Source: an uncultured Eubacteriales bacterium (GTDB lineage: Bacteria > Bacillota > Clostridia > Oscillospirales > Acutalibacteraceae). From it: DNA of 49,666 nt. This document shows, piece by piece, positions 41,722 to 49,666 of the stretch (position 1 is its first letter; each line of letters opens with the position of its first letter). The stretch spans positions 1 to 49,666 of the forward strand of contig OMYD01000010.1 in assembly GCA_900315195.1 (NCBI GenBank), in the 5' to 3' direction. The notes beneath the pieces are model-generated. The model saw nothing but the letters and a program-made list of their open reading frames with translations. It was not told the DNA's origin and did not search any database. A program made the translations under genes and the position numbers.

Positions 41722-44700
41722 TATCTCATTTCCTCCTTTGTATGAATCAACTGATAAAACGCTTCGATTCTCGATTTTTCTTTATCCATGCCTTTATTCT
41801 CATTTTCCTCAATAGCTTCGGTTATGAGCTTATAATCGTGCGGAATTACCTTTTTGAACAGGGGCATATATTCTTCAAAATTGCTCAGAACCTTTTTGCC
41901 TTTTTCGCTGTTTGTTGCAGAAACGTGCTCTTCAATCAAAGCTTTTAATTCGTCGATATCGCGCTGCTCTGTCACCTCTGTGCACTCTACCAATTCTTTG
42001 TTTAATCGTTTGTAGAGGTGATGGTGCTCGTCGAGGACATACGCAACGCCGCCCGACATACCGGCGGCAAAGTTTTTGCCCGTTCTGCCTAAAATTACGA
42101 CCTTGCCGCCTGTCATATACTCACAGCCGTGCTCACCCACGCCCTCGACAACCGCCGTGGCTCCCGAGTTGCGCACACAAAAGCGCTCACCCGCAACGCC
42201 GTTTATAAAGGCCTTGCCGCTTGTCGCGCCGTAGAGCGCGACGTTGCCGATAATGATATTTTCATCGGCTTTAAACTTTGAGCCTTTCGGCGGATAAACA
42301 ATCAGCTTTCCGCCCGAAAGTCCCTTGCCGAAGTAGTCGTTTGAGTCGCCGCGCAGTTCCATAGTCAAGCCGTTTGGAATAAACGCGCCGAAGCTTTGTC
42401 CGCCCGAGCCGTTGCAAACCACTCTGTAAGTATCGTCAGAAAGGGTATCACCGAACTTTTTGGTGATTTCGGAGCCGAATGCGGTGCCGAGTGAGCGGTC
42501 GGTATTCTTGATTTCGATTTCAATTGCTTTAGACCTTTTGAGCTTCTTTTCGATGACCTTCTCGTCGAGGGTTTCGCTGAGCTTGAAATCAAATTTATTT
42601 TTATTGGTATAAGAAATCTTATTACCTGCAAAGTCGGTGTTAAGCAGGAGCGACAAATCAATCTTGCTTTCCTTATCGTTGCGCCTTAGCAAATCGGTTC
42701 TGCCGACAAGCTCATCGACCGTGCGCACGCCGAGCATTGACATGTATTCTCTGAGCTCCTGCGCGATAAACAGCATAAAATTCATAACATATTCGGGCTT
42801 GCCCTTGAAGCGCTTTCTGAGCTCGGGGTTCTGAGTTGCCACGCCGAAGGGGCAGGAATCAAGATTGCATACGCGCATCATGGCGCAGCCGAGAGTCACA
42901 AGCGGAGCGGTGGCAAAGCCGAATTCCTCCGCGCCGAGAATCGCGGCAATGGCAACATCTCTGCCTGTCATAAGCTTGCCGTCGGTTTCGATAACCACCT
43001 TATCGCGCAAGCCGTTGAGAATCAAGGTCTGGTGCGCCTCTGCAAGTCCGAGCTCCCACGGAAGTCCCGCGTTGTATATAGAGCTTCTCGGAGCCGCGCC
43101 CGTACCGCCGTCATAGCCCGAAATTAAGATAACCTCCGCGCCTGCCTTGGCAACGCCTGCGGCTACTGTTCCGACGCCCGCTTCAGAAACAAGCTTTACT
43201 GAAATACGCGCCCTTTTGTTTGCGTTTTTCAAATCGTAAATGAGCTGTGCCAGGTCCTCGATTGAGTAGATGTCGTGGTGCGGCGGCGGTGAAATAAGCG
43301 ATACGCCGGGTGTGGAATGTCTTGTTTTAGCGATCCACGGATAGACCTTTTGACCGGGCAGGTGTCCGCCCTCGCCGGGCTTTGCGCCCTGAGCCATCTT
43401 GATTTGGATTTCGTCCGCTGAATTGAGATACGCCGAGGTAACGCCGAAGCGGCCTGAGGCTACCTGCTTAATCGCCGAGCAGCGGTTTTCGGCGGCGCCC
43501 TTTGTAGCGATTCGCTCATCGCTTTCGCCGCCCTCGCCCGAATTCGACTTGCCGCCGAGCTTATTCATGGCGATAGCCAGCGCCTCGTGAGCCTCCTGAG
43601 AAATTGAGCCGTAGCTCATAGCGCCGCTCTTAAATCTTTTTACAATGCTGTCTACGCCCTCAACCTCGTCGAGCGGAACAGGCTTGTCGGCGTAGTTGAA
43701 ATCTAAAAGACCGCGCACACTGACGGGATCCATTTCTTCGGTCAGCATTTTGGAATATTCCTTGTAGCGTTCGTAGTTGTTGAATTTTGTCGCGTATTGA
43801 AGGGCATGGATTGTCTGCGGATTGTAGAGGTGTTCCTCCTTGCCGCTGCGGCTCTTGTGCCCTCCGCGCGACGGTAAATCAGCATTTACAGAGAGTCCGA
43901 GCGGGTCAAAGGCGGCGGTGTGAAGTGAATCGACGGTGTTTTCGATGTCCTCAAGCATAATTCCGCCGATACGGCTGACAGTACCTGTGAAGTACTCGTC
44001 AACAAGCTCCTTGCCCAGACCGATCGCTTCAAATATCTTGGAGCCTTGATAGGACTGAAGCGTTGAAATACCCATCTTCGACGCGATTTTTACAATGCCG
44101 TGGAGCACCGCGTCGTTGTAGTCGTTTACAGCAGCGTAGTAGTCCTTGTCAAGCAAATCGTCGTGAATCAGCTCGTGAATCGTTTCATGAACAAGATACG
44201 GGTTGATTGCGCTTGCGCCGTAGGCAAGAAGCGTTGCGAAGTGATGTACCTCGCGCGGCTCGCCGCTTTCAAGCACAATTGAAAGAGCGGTTCTTTTCTT
44301 TGTTGCGACCAAATGCTGGTGCAGCGCTGAAACCGCCAGCAGCGACGGAATTGCCAGACGGTTTTCGTCAACGCCCCTGTCGGACAGAATCAGGATATTC
44401 GCACCGTCCGCGCAAGCTTTGTCCGCTTCGACAAACAGCCGTTTGATAGCCTTTGAGAGGCGCGTGTTTTTATAGTAAAGCATGGGAATAACGGCTACCT
44501 TAAAGCCCGAGAGCTTCATCTTTTTCAGCTTTAAAAGGCCTGTCGAGGTTAGGATCGGGTTGACAACCTTAATTACCTTGCAGTTGTCGGGCTTTTCCTC
44601 CAACAGATTGCCGTCTTTGCCGATATAAATGGTGGTGGAAGTGACAATTTCCTCGCGGATTGCGTCAATCGGCGGATTTGTGACCTGAGCAAAAACCTGC

Positions 44701-46265
44701 TTGAAGTAGTCGAAAAGCGGCAGCGGCTGCTTGGAAAGCACAGCAAGCGGCTTGTCGCAGCCCATTGCAGCAATCGGCTCCGCGCCGTTCTGCGCCATCG
44801 GCAGAATAGAGGTCATTACATCCTCGTAGGTATAGCCGAACGCTTTTTGCAGCCTGCGCTTTTCGGCGCGCGGGTGCTCCTCAACCTTGGCGTTGGGCAC
44901 TTTTAAGTATTTTAAGCGCGTTAGATTTGCGTCAAGCCATTCACCGTAGGGCTGGCGTGAAGCATAGCGCAATTTGATTTCCTCGTCGTCAATAAGCCTG
45001 CCCTGAACGGTGTCTGCAAGCAGCATCTTGCCGGGGTGCAGGCGTTCTTTTTTGACAATCTTCTCAACGGGAACGGGCAGCGCGCCGACCTCGGATGACA
45101 GAATAAGGTTGTCGTCGTCGGTAATATAATAGCGCGAAGGGCGTAAACCGTTGCGGTCAAGCACCGCTCCCATCACGTCGCCGTCGGAGAACAGAATTGA
45201 CGCGGGACCGTCCCACGGCTCCATCATCGTGGCGTAATACTGGTAAAAGTCGCGCTCCTTCTGCGGCATGGCGTGGTTGTTGTCCCACGGCTCGGGAATG
45301 GTAATCATAACCGCAAGCGGCAAATCCATTCCGCTCATCACCAAAAATTCGAGCGTATTGTCAAGCCTTGCGGAATCGCTGCCCTCGGGATTGACAACAG
45401 GCAGCACCTTGTCAAAATCGCCCATAAGGTGCTCGCTCTGCATGGTTTCCTCACGCGCGAGCATTTTATCGGCGTTGCCGCGAATGGTGTTGATTTCGCC
45501 GTTGTGCACCATCATGCGGTTGGGGTGCGCCTTCTGCCAGCTCGGGAAAGTGTTTGTCGAAAAGCGCGAGTGAACCAAAGCGATGGCTGATTCATAGTCG
45601 TTGTCCTGCAAGTCGGTGAAGAAGCGGCGCAAATCGCCCACCAAAAACATTCCCTTATATACAATAGTGCGGCTTGAAAGCGAAACAACGTAGGTGTCCT
45701 CATTGCTCTGCTCAAAAAATCTTCTCACTACATAGAGTCTGCGGTCAAAGTCGATACCGCGCTTTACTCCCTCGGGACGGTCGATAAAGCATTGCTGAAT
45801 ATTCGGCATGCACTCAAGCGCTTTTGCGCCGAGTACCGACGGATTTGACGGCACCTCGCGCCAGCCGAGAACCTTTAAGCCTTCTTTTTCGGCGATGATT
45901 TCAAACATCTTCCGCGCCTGGTTGCGCCTAAGCTCATTTTGCGGAAAGAAAAACATTCCCACAGCGTAGTCTCGCTCGGAACGAATAGGAATATCAAGCG
46001 TTTTTGCAACTTTTGAAAAGAATTTATGCGAAATTTGAAGAAGAATGCCAACGCCGTCGCCTGTTTTTCCCTCGGCGTCCTTACCCGCGCGGTGCTCTAG
46101 CGTTTCAACTATAGTCAGCGCGTTTTCAACCGTGGCGTGTGACTTAAAACCCTTGATATTTACTACCGCTCCGATTCCGCAGTTGTCGTGTTCAAAAGCG
46201 GGTGAATAAAGAGAGTTTTTTATCAGAGCTTCTCTTTTTACCTGGTCTTCATCTGCGTGGGACAT
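41721..46265 (-). CDS. gltB: Glutamate synthase large (alpha) subunit
   Basis: Converts glutamine plus 2-oxoglutarate to two glutamates. 1514 residues from the ATG at 46265 (AAAGGA upstream). Class II amidotransferase at the start, with catalytic Cys29 in HDNCGIG (a propeptide of 28 residues is implied); central domain; FMN barrel (GEGGESDERI, PGEGGHLPGQKVYPWIA, SGYDGGTGAAPRSS); [3Fe-4S] cysteines in CNLDSCPFG; C-terminal beta-helix (GLTMELRGDSNDYFGKGLSGG). Promoter at 46331-46359. Confidence 0.97.
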   Translation of the reverse strand: MSHADEDQVKREALIKNSLYSPAFEHDNCGIGAVVNIKGFKSHATVENALTIVETLEHRAGKDAEGKTGDGVGILLQISHKFFSKVAKTLDIPIRSERDYAVGMFFFPQNELRRNQARKMFEIIAEKEGLKVLGWREVPSNPSVLGAKALECMPNIQQCFIDRPEGVKRGIDFDRRLYVVRRFFEQSNEDTYVVSLSSRTIVYKGMFLVGDLRRFFTDLQDNDYESAIALVHSRFSTNTFPSWQKAHPNRMMVHNGEINTIRGNADKMLAREETMQSEHLMGDFDKVLPVVNPEGSDSARLDNTLEFLVMSGMDLPLAVMITIPEPWDNNHAMPQKERDFYQYYATMMEPWDGPASILFSDGDVMGAVLDRNGLRPSRYYITDDDNLILSSEVGALPVPVEKIVKKERLHPGKMLLADTVQGRLIDDEEIKLRYASRQPYGEWLDANLTRLKYLKVPNAKVEEHPRAEKRRLQKAFGYTYEDVMTSILPMAQNGAEPIAAMGCDKPLAVLSKQPLPLFDYFKQVFAQVTNPPIDAIREEIVTSTTIYIGKDGNLLEEKPDNCKVIKVVNPILTSTGLLKLKKMKLSGFKVAVIPMLYYKNTRLSKAIKRLFVEADKACADGANILILSDRGVDENRLAIPSLLAVSALHQHLVATKKRTALSIVLESGEPREVHHFATLLAYGASAINPYLVHETIHELIHDDLLDKDYYAAVNDYNDAVLHGIVKIASKMGISTLQSYQGSKIFEAIGLGKELVDEYFTGTVSRIGGIMLEDIENTVDSLHTAAFDPLGLSVNADLPSRGGHKSRSGKEEHLYNPQTIHALQYATKFNNYERYKEYSKMLTEEMDPVSVRGLLDFNYADKPVPLDEVEGVDSIVKRFKSGAMSYGSISQEAHEALAIAMNKLGGKSNSGEGGESDERIATKGAAENRCSAIKQVASGRFGVTSAYLNSADEIQIKMAQGAKPGEGGHLPGQKVYPWIAKTRHSTPGVSLISPPPHHDIYSIEDLAQLIYDLKNANKRARISVKLVSEAGVGTVAAGVAKAGAEVILISGYDGGTGAAPRSSIYNAGLPWELGLAEAHQTLILNGLRDKVVIETDGKLMTGRDVAIAAILGAEEFGFATAPLVTLGCAMMRVCNLDSCPFGVATQNPELRKRFKGKPEYVMNFMLFIAQELREYMSMLGVRTVDELVGRTDLLRRNDKESKIDLSLLLNTDFAGNKISYTNKNKFDFKLSETLDEKVIEKKLKRSKAIEIEIKNTDRSLGTAFGSEITKKFGDTLSDDTYRVVCNGSGGQSFGAFIPNGLTMELRGDSNDYFGKGLSGGKLIVYPPKGSKFKADENIIIGNVALYGATSGKAFINGVAGERFCVRNSGATAVVEGVGEHGCEYMTGGKVVILGRTGKNFAAGMSGGVAYVLDEHHHLYKRLNKELVECTEVTEQRDIDELKALIEEHVSATNSEKGKKVLSNFEEYMPLFKKVIPHDYKLITEAIEENENKGMDKEKSRIEAFYQLIHTKEEMR

Positions 46266-46330
46266 AAAATCAATCCTTTCATATTTTGCAAGTATTGTGC
46301 TTGTTTCCTGCAAAATCAATTACGGTTACC

Positions 46331-46359
46331 ATTATATTACGCCGCTTATCGGTTGTCAA
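46331..46359 (-). promoter_or_regulatory. gltBD promoter
   Basis: Minus strand: TTGACA (46354-46359), 17-bp spacer, TATAAT (46331-46336), about 65 bp upstream of the gltB start. Confidence 0.9.
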
Positions 46360-46474
46360 TAGCAAATTTGCAACTTTTTAATCATCTCAATTCAAAAGAA
46401 CGGCAAATATTTTTCATTTTCAAGCTATTTTATTGTTAATTATGCAAGAATAAGAAAAAATATTGCAAAACCAC

Positions 46475-46503
46475 TTGACAAACTATTAACGAGGCGCTAT
46501 AAT
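46475..46503 (+). promoter_or_regulatory. glnA promoter
   Basis: TTGACA (46475-46480), 17-bp spacer, TATAAT (46498-46503). The start point should fall near 46510, giving a leader of about 80 nt that contains the hairpin at 46527. Confidence 0.92.
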
Positions 46504-46526
46504 AACGGCAATGACACAGCAAGGAC

Positions 46527-46560
46527 GCTGATGGCACAAAAGCCATCGGCGCCTTTTGTT
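46527..46560 (+). terminator. Leader hairpin with T tract before glnA (possible attenuator)
   Basis: GCTGATGGC (46527-46535) pairs with GCCATCGGC (46542-46550) around the loop ACAAAA, followed by GCC and then TTTTGTTTTTG. It has intrinsic-terminator form but lies between the promoter and the glnA start, so it should limit transcription unless an antiterminator acts. TGTTTT/AAAACA just after could form a small alternative hairpin. Confidence 0.7.
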
Positions 46561-46590
46561 TTTGCCAAAACACTTAGAGGAGAGATAAAT

Positions 46591-48678
46591 ATGACAAAGG
46601 TTCCCGAAATGTTCGGCAGCATGGTATTCAACGACAAGGTTATGCAGGAGCGCCTTCCAAAGGCTACCTACAAGGCTTTGAAAAAAACCGTTGAAAACGG
46701 CGAGCCCCTCGATGAAGGCGTTGCTAACGTAGTTGCCAACGCAATGAAGGATTGGGCGGTTGAGCTTGGCTGCACCCACTTTACTCACTGGTTCCAGCCC
46801 ATGACAGGCGTTACCGCTGAAAAGCACGACAGTTTTATTCAGCCCTTCGGCGACAGCGTTATTATGGAGTTCTCGGGCAAAGAGCTGATTAAGGGCGAAC
46901 CCGACGCTTCCTCATTCCCCAGCGGCGGAATCCGCGCTACATTTGAAGCGCGCGGCTACACAACATGGGATCCCACCTCGCCCGCATTTGTGCGCGACGG
47001 CTCATTATATATCCCCACGGCGTTCTGCTCATACACAGGAGAGGTTCTCGACAAAAAGACGCCTCTGCTCCGCTCAATGGAACGCCTGAGCGGCGAAGCT
47101 GTCAAGGTTCTTCACCTGCTCGGCAAAACCGACGTAAAACGCGTAGCCACAACCGTAGGCCCCGAACAGGAATACTTTTTAGTTGACAAGGACTTATATG
47201 ATCAGCGAGTAGATCTGAAGCTCTGCGGCAGAACACTGTTCGGCGCGATGGCTCCAAAAGGTCAGGAGCTTGAGGATCACTACTTCGGCTCAATCAAAAC
47301 CAGAGTAGCGGCGTATATGAAGGAGCTTGACGAGGAGCTTTGGAAGCTCGGCATTCTGGCCAAGACAAAGCACAATGAGGTTGCTCCCGCGCAGCACGAG
47401 CTTGCGCCGATTTTCTCGACCTCAAATATTGCTACAGACCACAACGAGCTTACAATGGAAATTATGCAGAAGGTTGCCGAAAGGCATAATCTTGTTTGCC
47501 TGCTGCACGAAAAGCCCTTCAAGGGCGTAAACGGATCAGGCAAACACAACAACTGGTCTATTTCCACCAACACGGGCGAAAATCTGCTCTCCCCCGGCAA
47601 GCACCCCGAAACAAACTATCAGTTCCAGCTTTTCCTGGCGGCAATCGTAAAGGCGGTTGACGAATATCAGGATCTATTGAGAATTACCGTTGCTTCTGCG
47701 GGCAACGACCACAGACTGGGAGCTAACGAGGCTCCGCCCGCGATTATCTCGATGTATCTCGGCGACGATCTGGACGCTCTGGTACGCTCCATCATCAACG
47801 GAAACGACTACGAGAGTCACGGCAAAGAGCGCATGCATACGGGCGTTGACGTGCTGGCGGATTTCAAAAAAGACAATTCCGACCGCAACCGCACCTCACC
47901 TTTTGCCTTTACGGGCAACAAGTTTGAGTTCCGCGCGCTCGGTTCCGCGCTGAATATCGCCTGCCCCAACTACATGCTCAACACCATGGTTGCCGAGGAA
48001 CTCAGCCAATTCTATGAAGCGCTGAAAGGCGCCGATAACATGGAAGCGGCGGTCAAGGCGCTTGTCAGGGAAACTCTTACCGCGCACCAAAGAATCATTT
48101 TCAACGGCGACAACTACTCAGACGAGTGGGTTGAGGAAGCCGAGCGCAGAGGTCTTTATAATCTGAAATCCCTGCCCGAGGCGCTCAGCCACTTTATGGA
48201 CGAAAAGAACGTCAACCTGTTTGTAAAGAACAATATCATCTCAGAAGACGAGCTTCACGCGCGCTATGAGATTGACCTTGAAACCTACTGCAAGCAGCTA
48301 AACATTGAGGCGCTTACCATGGTAGACATGGCGCGCAAGAACATCACCCCCGCTGTATCATTATTTGTACGCGAACTCACGGACACTGCTCTGTCTAAAA
48401 AGGCGCTGTCAGACTCTATTTCCGTTAATGTTGAGCTTAACCTCATCAACAGCCTGACTGTTCAGCTTGAACAGTTCGCGGCTCTGACAGACGAGCTTGA
48501 GAGTGAAATCCGCGCGGCTGCGGCGATTGATGATAATCAGGAAAAGGCTTTTGCCTACCGCAACAAGGTATTCGCCAAGATGGAAGCTCTGCGCGAGGTC
48601 GGCGACGAAATGGAAACACACACCGCTGCTGACTACTGGCCGTATCCGAGCTACACCGAGCTTTTGTTCGGAGTATGA
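46591..48678 (+). CDS. glnN: Glutamine synthetase type III
   Basis: ATP-dependent ammonium assimilation into glutamine. 695 residues from the ATG at 46591 behind GAGGAGAG, the size of GSIII (types I and II are much shorter). Characteristic segments are HWFQPMTG, EKHDSFI, FSGKELIKGEPDASSFPSGG, GPEQEYFLVD, KTKHNEVAPAQHELAP, NNWSISTNTG and RTSPFAFTGNKFEFRALGS. An in-frame upstream start at 46531 lies within the leader hairpin and is unlikely. The companions amt (downstream) and gltBD (upstream, divergent) make this a nitrogen-assimilation cluster. The symbol glnA is also used. Confidence 0.96.
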   Translation: MTKVPEMFGSMVFNDKVMQERLPKATYKALKKTVENGEPLDEGVANVVANAMKDWAVELGCTHFTHWFQPMTGVTAEKHDSFIQPFGDSVIMEFSGKELIKGEPDASSFPSGGIRATFEARGYTTWDPTSPAFVRDGSLYIPTAFCSYTGEVLDKKTPLLRSMERLSGEAVKVLHLLGKTDVKRVATTVGPEQEYFLVDKDLYDQRVDLKLCGRTLFGAMAPKGQELEDHYFGSIKTRVAAYMKELDEELWKLGILAKTKHNEVAPAQHELAPIFSTSNIATDHNELTMEIMQKVAERHNLVCLLHEKPFKGVNGSGKHNNWSISTNTGENLLSPGKHPETNYQFQLFLAAIVKAVDEYQDLLRITVASAGNDHRLGANEAPPAIISMYLGDDLDALVRSIINGNDYESHGKERMHTGVDVLADFKKDNSDRNRTSPFAFTGNKFEFRALGSALNIACPNYMLNTMVAEELSQFYEALKGADNMEAAVKALVRETLTAHQRIIFNGDNYSDEWVEEAERRGLYNLKSLPEALSHFMDEKNVNLFVKNNIISEDELHARYEIDLETYCKQLNIEALTMVDMARKNITPAVSLFVRELTDTALSKKALSDSISVNVELNLINSLTVQLEQFAALTDELESEIRAAAAIDDNQEKAFAYRNKVFAKMEALREVGDEMETHTAADYWPYPSYTELLFGV

Positions 48679-48681
48679 CAT

Positions 48682-48894
48682 GCAGCTTTGCTGCTATTCA
48701 TGTGCCGAGGCACAATTCATTACGCAGTAAATTCATGTTGCGCTGCAACAATTCATCCACAATTAAGAGGTTTGGATGATTGCATAGTTTATTGTTCCCG
48801 CAATACCTCGGAGCAGAAATGAATTGACCTTCGGTCATGAATTGGCTTTGCCGTGAATTGCCGCCGTGCGGCATGAATTGAGTGCTTTGCACTC
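48682..48894. repeat. Mirror-symmetric multi-hairpin element, copy 2
   Basis: Begins 3 nt after the glutamine synthetase stop. Four hairpins separated by ATTCAT boxes: GCAGC/GCTGC (48682-48694), GTGCC/GGCAC (48702-48713), TTAC/GTAA (48720-48730), GTTGC/GCAAC (48737-48749). A 62-nt centre (48757-48818) contains GAGGT/ACCTC and ATTGC/GCAAT. Then four hairpins separated by ATGAATT or GTGAATT: GACC/GGTC (48826-48836), GGC/GCC (48844-48852), GCCGC/GCGGC (48860-48872), GAGTGC/GCACTC (48880-48894). Same plan as 33565-33789 but with different hairpin and centre sequences. Confidence 0.85.
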
Positions 48895-48937
48895 ATGCAA
48901 CGACGCTATCATCCGATAGGCTAACATATGACAACGC

Positions 48938-48975
48938 AACGGCGCGTTTTCCCTGTTTTTGGGAGACGCGCCGTT
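48938..48975 (+). promoter_or_regulatory. Long hairpin upstream of amt
   Basis: AACGGCGCG (48938-48946) pairs with CGCGCCGTT (48967-48975), and the inner TTTCCC/GGGAGA extends the stem to about 15 bp. No T tract directly follows; TTTTTT appears 15 nt later, just before the amt ribosome-binding site. Either a terminator of the glutamine synthetase transcript or a leader structure of amt. Confidence 0.55.
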
Positions 48976-49008
48976 GTGTCATGTACATTATTTTTTGGAG
49001 TGATCAAT

Positions 49009-49666
49009 ATGAGTGAATCTGTAAAAAACCTTGTTTCACAAATGACAAATGAACAGCTGTTTGCCGTGTGGTTCTTAATCGGCGCGGCGCTGGTATTCTG
49101 GATGCAGGCGGGCTTCGCTATGGTCGAGGCAGGCTTTACCAGAGCCGGGCTTCGCTATGGTCGAGGCAGGCTTTACCAGAGCAAAAAACACAGGCAACAT
49201 TATAATGAAAAACCTGATGGACTTCTGCATAGGCACCGTCACCTTTATTTTGATCGGTTTCGGTCTGCTGATGGGCGAAGATGTTGTCGGCTTGATCGGT
49301 CAGCCCGGCTTTGATATTTTCACAGCCTACTCCGATTTCAATTTTTCAAACTTTGTATTTAACCTTGTGTTCTGCGCAACCACGGCTACCATCGTTTCGG
49401 GCGCGATGGCTGAACGCACCAAATTCCTTTCCTATTGCGTATATTCAGGCATTATATCCGCTGTAATTTATCCGATTGAAGCGCACTGGATTTGGGGCGG
49501 CGGCTGGCTGAGCGGACTTGGCTTCCACGATTTTGCGGGTTCCTGCGCGATTCACATGGTCGGCGGTATCTCCGCTCTTATCGGCGCGAAGATCCTCGGA
49601 GCGCGTATCGGCAAGTTCAAGAAACAGAAGGACGGCAGCGTGAAGGTAGGTGCGTTCCCCGGTCAC
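49009..49666 (+). CDS. amt: Ammonium transporter Amt, frameshifted by a 37-bp duplication and cut by the window edge
   Basis: Start ATG at 49009 behind TTGGAG. The N-terminal helix is FAVWFLIGAALVFWMQAGFAMVEAGFTRA, typical Amt; the family continuation KNTGNIIMKNLMDFCIGTV lies in another frame because 37 bp are repeated in tandem at 49109-49182. With one copy removed the frame stays open to the window end and shows family motifs (AMAERTKF, YPIEAHWIWGGGWLS, DFAGSCAIHMVGG). As given, translation ends at 49314. The location after glutamine synthetase fits ammonium supply. Confidence 0.9.
49109..49182 (+). repeat. Exact 37-bp tandem duplication inside amt
   Basis: The unit beginning CGGGCTTCGCTATGGTCGAG and ending TTTACCAGAGC occurs at 49109-49145 and again at 49146-49182 with no mismatch. 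37 is not a multiple of 3, so it shifts the frame. Confidence 0.95.

Noticed and set aside
46527-46560. ANTAR-type tandem hairpin RNA
   Set aside because: Only one hairpin is found between the promoter and the T tract, and its loop ACAAAA lacks G at position 4.

Overview
This window looks like the chromosome of a spore-forming, strictly anaerobic, gut-type Clostridia of the Ruminococcus/Oscillospiraceae kind. The reasons are a secreted alpha-amylase with a type I dockerin and CBM26 modules, a trimeric electron-bifurcating [FeFe]-hydrogenase operon beside a sensory hydrogenase, a type III glutamine synthetase, DapL lysine synthesis, a SpoIIQ-like peptidase, Gram-positive sigma-A promoters and strong Shine-Dalgarno sites. 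The genus is an inference from these families, not a database result.

Layout. 1-4.4 kb: frameshifted, edge-truncated amylase and a CotH-type lipoprotein. 4.8-8.1 kb: an NhaC-type antiporter with an added zinc-finger-like domain, a TraX-family membrane protein, a nucleoside deoxyribosyltransferase and tRNA-Cys. 8.2-13.2 kb: an accessory stretch holding a SprT-like protein, an XRE regulator divergent from an atypical membrane kinase, and an AT-rich pair of lipoproteins behind a duplicated 233-bp regulator/promoter segment. 13.3-17.7 kb: ftsE-ftsX-M23 peptidase and a PucR/CdaR regulator. 18.1-20.3 kb: two convergent zinc-ribbon membrane proteins. 20.6-29.2 kb: a hydrogenase supercluster, all on the minus strand (DRTGG, anti-sigma-like ATPase, sensory hydrogenase; DRTGG, PHP; HydC, ATPase, [2Fe-2S] protein, HydB, HydA). 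29.5-33.5 kb: glgX, a cytidylate-kinase-like gene, a possible 23-residue peptide and spoIIQ. 33.6-36.7 kb: copper export (csoR, copA with a nested copZ). 36.8 kb: a lone 5S rRNA gene. 37.3-49.7 kb: dapL, pyrG, gltD, gltB, glnA (type III) and the start of an amt ammonium transporter, which is a glutamine/glutamate nitrogen-assimilation block.

How the genes work together. Starch is cut outside the cell (amylase) and stored glucan inside (glgX). Fermentation electrons leave as H2 through HydABC, with the sensory hydrogenase and its ATPase/DRTGG partners a plausible H2 or redox sensor. Ammonium enters by Amt and is fixed by GlnA and GltBD; glutamine and glutamate then feed PyrG and DapL.

The most unusual signal is non-coding. 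Two elements (33565-33789 and 48682-48894) share a mirror-symmetric plan: four small hairpins separated by AATTCAT, a 62-nt centre, then four more hairpins separated by ATGAATT. Hairpin and centre sequences differ between the copies, while the separators, the 4+4 count and the centre length are the same. Both abut the stop codon of the gene before them. I know of no named family with this plan. Two genes (amylase, amt) carry apparent frameshifts that are either real slippage mutations or assembly errors.
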